Below are positions 1-5,561 of a DNA stretch of 5,561 nt, piece by piece. A program made the translations under genes and the position numbers. The stretch spans positions 1 to 5,561 of the forward strand of contig JAJPXW010000357.1 in the NCBI GenBank assembly GCA_021205255.1, given 5' to 3'. Below the pieces are notes generated by a model. That model saw nothing but the letters and a program-made list of their open reading frames with translations. It had not been told where the DNA came from and made no database searches. The DNA is from Burkholderiales bacterium (GTDB lineage Bacteria > Pseudomonadota > Gammaproteobacteria > Burkholderiales > Burkholderiaceae_F). Within the stretch, counting starts at the first letter, position 1. The number at the start of each line of letters is the position of its first letter.

Positions 1-34
1 TTAAACCTAACCCTAAATCTTCAAACTAATAAAA

Positions 35-39
35 GGGAG
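35..39 (+). promoter_or_regulatory. Ribosome binding site of glnA
   Basis: GGGAG lies 8 bases upstream of the ATG at 48, a good Shine-Dalgarno at normal spacing, and it fixes the glnA start. The window begins only 47 bases before the gene, so the glnA promoter and any NtrC or sigma-54 sites are probably outside it. I find no convincing promoter in positions 1-34. Confidence 0.85.
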
Positions 40-47
40 TATTTGCA

Positions 48-1463
48 ATGTCCTACACAGTCGATGATGTAATGGAACTTGCCGAAAAAAATGGAGTCAA
101 GTATGTGGATTTCCGTTTCACGGATTTCCAGGGTAAGGAACAGCATGTTTCTGTGCCCATAGAAGCTTTCGACGAAGACAAATTTGAAGAAGGCCATGCA
201 TTCGACGGTTCCTCCATTAAAGGTTGGCGTGGCATTGAAGCGAGCGACATGCTTCTTATGCCGGACCCTTCCACAGCGAGAATGGACCCATTCACAGCAG
301 TTCCGACTCTTATCCTTACATGCGATGTAGTTGAACCTACTACCGGTAAAGGCTATGACCGCGATCCGCGTTCAGTTGCAAATCGTGCGGAAGCCTATCT
401 AAAGAGCACCGGCATTGGCGACACCGCATTCTTCGGTCCGGAGCCGGAATTCTTTATTTTCGATGGTGTCTCCTGGGGCATCTCCATGAATAAGTGCTTT
501 TTCAAGGTCGAATCCGAAGAAGGTCATTGGAGCAGTTCCGAATATATGGAAGGCCATAATACAGGTCACCGCCCAACAGTTAAGGGTGGTTATTTTCCGG
601 TGGCTCCGACTGATTCATTGCAGGACATTCGCTCTGAAGCATGCTCTCTTTTAATGGAACAGGGGGTTCCTGTTGAAGTCCATCACCACGAAGTCGGCGG
701 TGCAGGCCAGTGCGAGATAGGAACAAAGTTTGGAACGTTGACGCAGCGTGCCGACTGGACCCAGATACTTAAATACACTGTATGGAATGTAGCAGTATCC
801 TATGGCAAGACAGCGACATTCATGCCTAAGCCACTAGCAGGTGACAATGGTTCCGGAATGCATGTACACCAGTCTATTTGGAAAGATGGCAAGAATTTAT
901 TTGCCGGTAGCGGTTACTCAGGTCTATCCGAACTTGCTCTTTACTATATCGGAGGCGTAATTAAGCACGCACGTGCGCTCAATGCTATTACAAACCCATC
1001 TACTAACAGCTATAAGCGTCTTGTTCCTGGTTTTGAAGCTCCGGTGAAACTTGCTTACTCGGCTCGTAATCGTTCCGCATCGCTTCGTATTCCTTTTGTA
1101 GCAAGCGATAAGGGCCGTCGCGTCGAAGTTCGTTTCCCAGATCCACTTGCCAATCCATACCTTTGCTTTGCTGCTCTGCTAATGGCCGGACTTGACGGCA
1201 TCCAGAACAAAATTCATCCGGGTGAACCAGCAGACAAGAACCTCTACGATCTGCCACCTGAAGAAAACGCGAAAATTCCAACTGTGTGTTCTTCACTAGA
1301 TCAGGCTTTGCACTACTTGGCTGAAGACCATTCGTTCCTGACGGCCGGTGGAGTATTCGGAGAAGACATGATCAAGGCATATATCGATATGAAACATGAA
1401 GATGTCGTACGTGCCGAACTTGCCGTAACTCCAGAAGAATACGACATGTATTACGCCCTTTAA
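48..1463 (+). CDS. glnA: Glutamine synthetase, type I (adenylylation-regulated, GSI-beta)
   Basis: Catalyses ATP-dependent ligation of ammonium to glutamate, giving glutamine. It is the central ammonium-assimilation enzyme, a cytoplasmic dodecamer in this family. The 471-residue length is typical of proteobacterial GSI. An N-terminal beta-grasp domain (about 15-100) carries the FDGSSIKGW segment at 52-60. The catalytic domain shows the metal and substrate ligands: E132 and E134 in PEPEF, E215 in HHHEV, E223, and H272 in NGSGMHVH. It also has the flap glutamate E330 in PGFEAP, R342, R347, and E360/R362 in VEVRF. Y400 in NLYDLPPEE corresponds to the Escherichia coli adenylylation tyrosine (Tyr397; all motifs are offset by three). 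Control by GlnE and PII is therefore expected, although neither is in the window. The ATG is supported by GGGAG 8 bases upstream. A hairpin follows the stop codon, then ntrB and ntrC on the same strand. Confidence 0.98.
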   Translation: MSYTVDDVMELAEKNGVKYVDFRFTDFQGKEQHVSVPIEAFDEDKFEEGHAFDGSSIKGWRGIEASDMLLMPDPSTARMDPFTAVPTLILTCDVVEPTTGKGYDRDPRSVANRAEAYLKSTGIGDTAFFGPEPEFFIFDGVSWGISMNKCFFKVESEEGHWSSSEYMEGHNTGHRPTVKGGYFPVAPTDSLQDIRSEACSLLMEQGVPVEVHHHEVGGAGQCEIGTKFGTLTQRADWTQILKYTVWNVAVSYGKTATFMPKPLAGDNGSGMHVHQSIWKDGKNLFAGSGYSGLSELALYYIGGVIKHARALNAITNPSTNSYKRLVPGFEAPVKLAYSARNRSASLRIPFVASDKGRRVEVRFPDPLANPYLCFAALLMAGLDGIQNKIHPGEPADKNLYDLPPEENAKIPTVCSSLDQALHYLAEDHSFLTAGGVFGEDMIKAYIDMKHEDVVRAELAVTPEEYDMYYAL

Positions 1464-1475
1464 TTAAATTAAGGT

Positions 1476-1498
1476 GCCGGAAGCTAATAGCTTCCGGC
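1476..1498 (+). terminator. Intercistronic hairpin between glnA and ntrB, likely a partial terminator
   Basis: A perfect 10-bp inverted repeat (arms GCCGGAAGCT at 1476-1485 and AGCTTCCGGC at 1489-1498) encloses a 3-base loop, AAT. It starts 12 bases after the glnA stop. The following sequence, TTAGTTGCTT, is T-rich but lacks a clean T-run, so termination is probably incomplete. A 3' stabilising or RNA-processing role is equally possible. In enterobacteria glnA and ntrBC (glnLG) are likewise separated by a terminator that lowers regulator expression relative to GlnA. The same logic is inferred here. Confidence 0.75.
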
Positions 1499-1512
1499 TT
1501 AGTTGCTTAAAG

Positions 1513-2586
1513 ATGAACGCAAACATAGACCACCAACGGTTTGCTGGGCTTGACCTTCTCACTACCGGTATTTTGATAGTGGATATGAAAGGTAAAATTA
1601 AGGGAACTAATGTTGCTTGCGAAGACATGACGGGGAAATCCGGCAAAGTTCTTTATGGGATGAAAGCCAGCGCTTTTTTCCGGGAAGTACCAGAATGGTT
1701 AAGTGCCTATATGGCGAGCAAATCGCCAAGTTTCATGATTCCAAGCGAACTAGTTGAAATGTACTTGGGTCCAAACGCTACGCTGCAGGTCTATGTTTCC
1801 GTCCACCCTGTTCCAGATGATCCAGAGCTTCTGATACTGGAGATTTTTCATGCACAGAAGGCTTTGAAGTTAAATCATTTGCGCCATATGAGCGAACTGT
1901 CGGAAAATACTCGTAGGTTACTTAGAAATTTAGCGCACGAAATCAAAAATCCACTAGGGGGTATTCGAGGGGCGGCTCAGCTTCTCCAATCTGAACTCGA
2001 TGACAACGAGCATAAGGAATTCACAAAAATTGTTATTAGCGAAGCTGATCGTCTCCAAGCTCTTGTTGATAAGCTTCTAGCTCCATACAGGCATGCCTAT
2101 AAGCCCGTTCCCATCAATATCCATGAAATTCTTGAGAGAGTACGCAAACTTATCGAGTCGGAATTTCCAGTTGGTCTTCAAGTTGTTCGCGACTATGACG
2201 TTAGTGTGCCGAATATCAAAGGCGACAGAGGTCAGCTAACTCAAATTTTCTTAAACCTTATGCGTAATTCGGCAGAAGCCTTGCAAGAGGAGATGGCCGA
2301 AGGCATCGCAAAAATCACGCTTGTGACTAGAGTTGCCCATCATGTGATGATTGGGTCAATTAGGCATAAAGCGGCTTTGAATGTCCATGTTATTGATAAT
2401 GGGGAAGGAATTCCTCCAAAAATCATAGAAAGTATTTTTTATCCACTTGTTAGTGGAAAGGAGTCTGGTTCAGGTCTTGGCCTGTCTCTAGTTCAGTCCT
2501 TTGTGGAACAGCACGAAGGATCTATCGAAGTAGAGAGCCAGAAAGGTAGAACAGATTTTAGCTTAATGTTTCCGTTAGACCTATGA
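1513..2586 (+). CDS. ntrB: Nitrogen regulation sensor histidine kinase/phosphatase NtrB
   Basis: Cytoplasmic two-component sensor (also called GlnL) that phosphorylates NtrC under nitrogen limitation and dephosphorylates it when PII is bound. From the ATG at 1513 the protein has 357 residues, close to E. coli NtrB (349). An N-terminal PAS-like domain spans about 7-112, with no membrane segment. The HisKA domain carries the NtrB signature AHEIKNPLGGIRGAAQLL, with phospho-acceptor H142. The HATPase domain has N252 in the N box (NLMRNSAEAL), DNGEGIP at 295-301, the F-box region IFYPLVSGK at 308-316 and GSGLGLSL at 319-326. The frame stays open to a GTG at 1474, but that lies at the edge of the hairpin and would add 13 residues unlike the family, so I chose 1513. 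No clear Shine-Dalgarno precedes it. The stop overlaps the ntrC start (ATGA), which implies translational coupling. Confidence 0.96.
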   Translation: MNANIDHQRFAGLDLLTTGILIVDMKGKIKGTNVACEDMTGKSGKVLYGMKASAFFREVPEWLSAYMASKSPSFMIPSELVEMYLGPNATLQVYVSVHPVPDDPELLILEIFHAQKALKLNHLRHMSELSENTRRLLRNLAHEIKNPLGGIRGAAQLLQSELDDNEHKEFTKIVISEADRLQALVDKLLAPYRHAYKPVPINIHEILERVRKLIESEFPVGLQVVRDYDVSVPNIKGDRGQLTQIFLNLMRNSAEALQEEMAEGIAKITLVTRVAHHVMIGSIRHKAALNVHVIDNGEGIPPKIIESIFYPLVSGKESGSGLGLSLVQSFVEQHEGSIEVESQKGRTDFSLMFPLDL

Positions 2587-4040
2587 AAGAAGTTTGGGTA
2601 GTGGATGACGACCGGTCAATCCGTTGGGTACTACAGAAAGCTTTGCAGAAAGCAAATCTGCCTAGTCGTATGTTCGAAGGTTCCGAGGAAGTACTGGAGG
2701 CTCTTAAGGCAGAAAGTCCTTCAGTCTTGTTAACAGATATTCGGATGCCAGGTAAGACAGGCTTGGAGTTGCTTGCCGAGATCAAGCAGCAAAACCATGA
2801 TTTCCCCGTCATTATTATGACTGCTTTCTCAGATCTCGACAGTGCGGTCTCTAGCTACCAAGGAGGGGCGTTTGAGTATCTACCAAAGCCCTTCGATATT
2901 GAAAAAGCAATTGAACTTATTCGCCGAGCGGTAAACGAATCTTCGGAACCGGAAGAAGAGGCAAGCCCGGAGGAAATTGCCCCTGAAATTATTGGTAAAG
3001 CTCCTGCTATGCAGGAAGTCTTTAGAGCAATTGGGAAGCTTTCCCAAAGTAGTGTTACCGTTTTATTAACAGGGGAATCTGGAACTGGAAAAGAAGTTGT
3101 TGCTCGTGCGTTGCATCGCCACAGTCCAAGAGGAAAGAGGGAATTCATTGCTATTAACATGGCAGCTATCCCCCGCGAGCTAATGGAAAGTGAACTCTTC
3201 GGACACGAAAAAGGAGCCTTTACTGGAGCAAATAGTGTTCGCCACGGAAGATTTGAACAAGCTGAAGGTGGGACACTTTTCCTTGATGAAATCGGTGACA
3301 TGCCCTTTGAGTTACAGACTAGGCTTCTGCGAGTGCTTTCCGATGGTTTTTTCTATAGAGTCGGTGGCCACCAGCCAATTAAGGCAAATGTCCGAGTGAT
3401 TGCGGCTACGCATCAAAACTTGGAGCAAATGGTTCGGGAAGGAAGTTTCAGAGAGGACCTTTACCATCGCCTAAATGTCATACGCTTGCGTTTGCCTCCT
3501 TTGCGGGAGAGAAAATCAGATATTCCTCTACTTGTTGGTTACTTTCTAAATAAGTCGGCAAAACAACTTAATGTTGAACCAAAGAAAGTTTCAAAGGATT
3601 CGATGGCCTGCATAGAAAGCTTTCCATTTCCCGGGAATGTCCGTCAGCTTGAAAATTTATGCAATTGGCTGACAGTGATGGCTCCGGCGCAAATGGTGAT
3701 GAGTTCCGATTTGCCAGAGGAATTTATACATCCAGAACCACTAGGGCAAAGACTAGAACCTCTTAGTCAATTACCGGGATCGACTCATGAACCGGTAGGG
3801 CAGGTAGTGCAGGATTGGCAAAATATTCTTTACGACGAAGTGAAAACAAGATTAGCGTCTAATGAGCCTAATCTCATGAAGGAATTGTCGGATTCTTTTG
3901 AAAAGACTGTTCTTTCAGCCGCTTTAGCAGTGACGAACGGGCGACGAGTTGAAGCCTCAGTTAAATTAGGAATTGGTCGCAACACAATGACTAGGAAGAT
4001 TCAGGAGCTCAATATCGACGAGAAAAGTATGGCGCGTTGA
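2583..4040 (+). CDS. ntrC: Nitrogen regulation response regulator NtrC (sigma-54-dependent activator)
   Basis: DNA-binding partner of NtrB (also called GlnG). When phosphorylated it oligomerises and uses ATP hydrolysis to open sigma-54 promoters of nitrogen genes. The 485 residues show three domains. The receiver (about 1-118) has the acidic pocket D8-D10, phospho-acceptor D52 in TDIRMPG, T80 and K102. An acidic linker (about 119-135) leads to the AAA+ domain (about 136-382). This has Walker A GESGTGKE at 164-171, the sigma-54 contact loop GAFTGA at 211-216, Walker B GGTLFLDEIG at 229-238, the R290/R296 region (FREDLYHR) and sensor II FPGNVRQLEN at 349-358. A variable linker (about 385-430) precedes a C-terminal Fis-type helix-turn-helix ending in GRNTMTRKIQEL (465-476). 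The ATG lies inside the ntrB stop overlap and has no strong Shine-Dalgarno of its own, so translation probably depends on ntrB. The converging dcuC-like gene lies 79 bases downstream. Confidence 0.97.
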   Translation: MKEVWVVDDDRSIRWVLQKALQKANLPSRMFEGSEEVLEALKAESPSVLLTDIRMPGKTGLELLAEIKQQNHDFPVIIMTAFSDLDSAVSSYQGGAFEYLPKPFDIEKAIELIRRAVNESSEPEEEASPEEIAPEIIGKAPAMQEVFRAIGKLSQSSVTVLLTGESGTGKEVVARALHRHSPRGKREFIAINMAAIPRELMESELFGHEKGAFTGANSVRHGRFEQAEGGTLFLDEIGDMPFELQTRLLRVLSDGFFYRVGGHQPIKANVRVIAATHQNLEQMVREGSFREDLYHRLNVIRLRLPPLRERKSDIPLLVGYFLNKSAKQLNVEPKKVSKDSMACIESFPFPGNVRQLENLCNWLTVMAPAQMVMSSDLPEEFIHPEPLGQRLEPLSQLPGSTHEPVGQVVQDWQNILYDEVKTRLASNEPNLMKELSDSFEKTVLSAALAVTNGRRVEASVKLGIGRNTMTRKIQELNIDEKSMAR

Positions 4041-4048
4041 AATGGGTT

Positions 4049-4079
4049 AAAAATAAGGCTAGCTGCAAGCTAGCCTTAT
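4049..4079 (-). terminator. Hairpin terminator shared by ntrC and the convergent dcuC-like gene
   Basis: A perfect 12-bp inverted repeat (4053-4064 with 4068-4079) encloses a 3-base loop, GCA. Read on the - strand, the stem ends CCTTAT and runs straight into TTTT (4052-4049), a proper intrinsic terminator 40 bases past the transporter stop. Read on the + strand, it lies 12 bases after the ntrC stop. There it is preceded by the A-run but followed only by GTGCATC, so it should end ntrC transcripts less efficiently. One element thus seems to insulate both converging units. Confidence 0.88.
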
Positions 4080-4119
4080 GTGCATCTCAGACAGCTGAGC
4101 GCCTAACTTTCTTTTGCAA

Positions 4120-5394
4120 TTACACCATGATAAGTGCAACTACGAAAACAGCAATAATCATTGGTACTGCTGTTCTCTTAACAAGCTGAATAGGAGCAGT
4201 AGCCGATAGTCCGGAAATAACGATCACGACACCAGCAATTGGCGACATCGTGCGTCCTAAGCAACCGGAAATAAAGGCTAAAGCGCCAAGATTTGGAATT
4301 GTCATGCCAAAGTCTGCTGCATGAGGTGTAACAGCCTGGTTGAATGCCATTGTCGCAGCATCTCCAGAACCGGTAATGACTGACATGAAGAATGGTCCAA
4401 GAGAGCCACCCCAACGAGCAAATTCATTAGAACCGCGAAGCAGATCAACGAATGCGCCAACAAGTCCTGCACTTTCTAGACCAGCTGCAAAAACGCTAGC
4501 AGCAATGATGATACCCATAACGCTTCCGTAGGCATTTCCCATTCCCTGGAAGAATTCCTTGGTGAATTGCTGTGGGTTGACTAGGCAGATAAGTAATGTA
4601 ATGACAGCACCGATAACCATGGCCTGGGCAACGCCCATCTTAATGGCTGGAACAACTGTATTGCCAAGGAGCAAGAGAACAAGAGGAACTAGCGGGGCAA
4701 GGGCTTTAAGGATATTTACCTTAGTTACTTCGACATTACCACCAGTTGCATCTTCATAGGCCTTGATTTCATCGGCGGTAGCCTGGTTGTCGCGACAGAG
4801 AATGCCAACGACGCAGCTTCCGATAGCTGCAATACCTAGAACAACAAACGAGTAGGGTGAATGCAGGAAAATAAAGTCCATGACTTGTAATCCTGACAAG
4901 TCTGCTACGAAGGGGTTATGGCTAGTTCCAGGAGAAAGTAGGCTTCCATAAGTACCAAGCAAAATAGCCATGCCGGCAGCAGCTGGACGAATTCCCGAAC
5001 GTACCATCACAGGGATGAAAGTGGTACCTACAGCAGCTGCACAACCTGCGGCCGAAGGAATTGCTAGATTAATGAAAGCGGTAATGATGGTAGCTACAGG
5101 AAGAATAAATATGCCTAATTTCTTCAGTGGCTTAACCAACAAGGTAACTAAGTTCTGGTCGCAACCTGTGTGTGCAATGACAAAGGCAAAGCCCATGGAA
5201 CTACAAATTGCCATGATCAAGGACGAATTCGTCATGACGGTAGCAAATCTGTTTAGGGCATCCATAGGTTGGAGTGAAATGCAACATAGGAATAGACCAC
5301 CTGTCAATAGCACGAATCGTGCTTCGTAGCGCTTGATTAAGGCGTATACAGTCGCCAAAATAACAAGCAACGCAATCCAAGCGGTAAAGGACAT
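4120..5394 (-). CDS. dcuC: DcuC-family anaerobic C4-dicarboxylate transporter
   Basis: Polytopic inner-membrane carrier of the DcuC family. E. coli DcuC mainly exports succinate during fermentation and can exchange it for fumarate or other C4-dicarboxylates. The 424 residues are very hydrophobic, with roughly 10-12 likely membrane segments (for example about 5-20, 27-42, 58-76, 95-118, 181-199, 229-247, 253-271, 286-305 and 405-422). A hydrophilic loop lies at about 200-228. Family-like signatures are IPSAAG at 112-117, TGSGDAATMAF at 341-351 (TGSGNAPFYAF in E. coli DcuC as I recall it), LGRTMSPIAGVV at 379-390 and a C-terminal LVKRTAVP at 404-411. It is somewhat shorter than E. coli DcuC (about 460). 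The start at 5394 is fixed by AAAGGAGT 6 bases upstream. A TTG at 5448 would add 18 charged residues and bypass this site. It is transcribed towards ntrC and so is not in the nitrogen operon. Family assignment is firm; the exact substrate and direction are inferred. Confidence 0.88.
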   Translation of the reverse strand: MSFTAWIALLVILATVYALIKRYEARFVLLTGGLFLCCISLQPMDALNRFATVMTNSSLIMAICSSMGFAFVIAHTGCDQNLVTLLVKPLKKLGIFILPVATIITAFINLAIPSAAGCAAAVGTTFIPVMVRSGIRPAAAGMAILLGTYGSLLSPGTSHNPFVADLSGLQVMDFIFLHSPYSFVVLGIAAIGSCVVGILCRDNQATADEIKAYEDATGGNVEVTKVNILKALAPLVPLVLLLLGNTVVPAIKMGVAQAMVIGAVITLLICLVNPQQFTKEFFQGMGNAYGSVMGIIIAASVFAAGLESAGLVGAFVDLLRGSNEFARWGGSLGPFFMSVITGSGDAATMAFNQAVTPHAADFGMTIPNLGALAFISGCLGRTMSPIAGVVIVISGLSATAPIQLVKRTAVPMIIAVFVVALIMV

Positions 5395-5400
5395 TAAGGT

Positions 5401-5408
5401 ACTCCTTT
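5401..5408 (-). promoter_or_regulatory. Ribosome binding site of the dcuC-like gene
   Basis: On the - strand AAAGGAGT is followed by 6 bases and then the ATG at 5394-5392. This is a near-ideal Shine-Dalgarno and it decides the start against the in-frame upstream TTG at 5448. Confidence 0.9.
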
Positions 5409-5492
5409 GAGATTGAGAAAATTCCCTCCTTGGAAGGACCCTCTGCAAGCAGTCAAACGATTTCCACCTACCATGAGGAGAGAAGTTAACGA

Positions 5493-5519
5493 ATTATAGG
5501 CTTTTACATTTAGCCACAA
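5493..5519 (-). promoter_or_regulatory. Putative sigma-70 promoter of the dcuC-like gene
   Basis: A perfect -10 hexamer TATAAT lies at 5498-5493 on the - strand. The best nearby -35 candidate is TTGTGG at 5519-5514, with a short 15-base spacer and only three matches to TTGACA. The expected transcription start is near 5486, giving a 5' leader of about 92 bases. A consensus -10 with a poor -35 fits a promoter that needs an activator. The remainder of 5395-5561 shows no gene I can support. Confidence 0.5.
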
Positions 5520-5561
5520 TATTTAATCAAGTCACATTCCGCCTAAAAAAGGAATAAATAC

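Noticed and set aside
5..18. CCTAACCCTAAA resembles a telomeric repeat unit.
   Set aside because: Fewer than two units are present, directly upstream of a bacterial gene. An A/T/C-rich leader gives this by chance.
35..47. GGGAGTATTTGCA looks like a sigma-54 promoter (-24 GG, -12 TTGC).
   Set aside because: The GG to GC spacing is 7 or 8 bases instead of 10. The GGGAG is better explained as the glnA ribosome binding site, and the element would sit directly on the start codon.
1003..1296. Open frame of 97 codons on the - strand inside glnA.
   Set aside because: It lies wholly within the conserved catalytic region of glnA on the opposite strand, has no recognisable domain, and is a shadow frame.
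2855..3301. Open frame of 148 codons on the - strand inside ntrC.
   Set aside because: It is antisense to the receiver and AAA+ coding sequence, its composition is that of a reverse-frame artefact, and no domain is recognisable.
4086..4116. Second small hairpin after ntrC (CTCAG / CTGAG) followed by a T-rich stretch, as a possible + strand terminator.
   Set aside because: The stem has only 5 bp and the T-rich tail begins several bases later. It is much weaker than the 12-bp hairpin at 4053-4079.
4040..4120. A functional link between the C4-dicarboxylate transporter and the nitrogen operon because they are adjacent.
   Set aside because: The genes converge, share no promoter and are separated by a strong hairpin. 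Adjacency alone is not evidence of a shared pathway.
4970..5329. Open frame of 119 codons on the + strand inside the dcuC-like gene.
   Set aside because: It is opposite a conserved transporter gene, has no supporting family motif, and is a shadow frame.
5514..5547. Sigma-54-like GG...GC motif upstream of the dcuC-like gene (TGGCTAAATGTAAAAGC on the - strand).
   Set aside because: The GG to GC spacing is 12 bases rather than 10 and the flanking bases do not match the consensus.
5536..5555. Inverted repeat ATTCC / GGAAT at the window edge as a terminator of a neighbouring gene.
   Set aside because: Only 5 bp with a 10-base A-rich loop and no following T-run on the + strand, and no gene is visible to which it would belong.

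Overview
The window carries a nitrogen-assimilation locus, glnA-ntrB-ntrC, on the + strand. It is followed by a convergent gene for a DcuC-type C4-dicarboxylate transporter on the - strand. Gene order, an adenylylation-type glutamine synthetase (GSI-beta) and full-length NtrB and NtrC point to a proteobacterium. Moderate GC (judged by eye at mid-40s percent) and the DcuC carrier, typical of anaerobic fumarate/succinate metabolism, fit a gut-associated betaproteobacterium such as the Sutterellaceae (Parasutterella-like). That placement is inference, because no marker gene is present.

Layout: positions 1-47 hold only the end of the glnA leader with a good ribosome binding site. glnA (48-1463) is complete. 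A perfect 10-bp hairpin lies in the short gap before ntrB (1513-2586). ntrB overlaps ntrC (2583-4040) by four bases (ATGA). The 79-bp gap between ntrC and the converging transporter gene holds a perfect 12-bp hairpin whose T-run is on the - strand, so it is best suited to ending the transporter transcript. The dcuC-like gene runs from 5394 down to 4120 and has a strong Shine-Dalgarno. A consensus -10 box lies about 100 bp upstream, in the 5395-5561 intergenic region.

How the genes work together: NtrB phosphorylates or dephosphorylates NtrC according to nitrogen status (through PII, not in this window). NtrC~P activates sigma-54 promoters, classically including that of glnA. GlnA makes glutamine from glutamate and ammonium. 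The hairpin after glnA probably lets the enzyme be made in large excess over its two regulators. The transporter is a separate transcription unit that probably exchanges fumarate, aspartate or malate for succinate.

All four proteins retain the family motifs I looked for. I see no mobile element, CRISPR, RNA gene or broken gene, and nothing that amounts to an undescribed system. The points worth a second look are regulatory: the intercistronic hairpin, the start of ntrB, the shared terminator and the dcuC leader.
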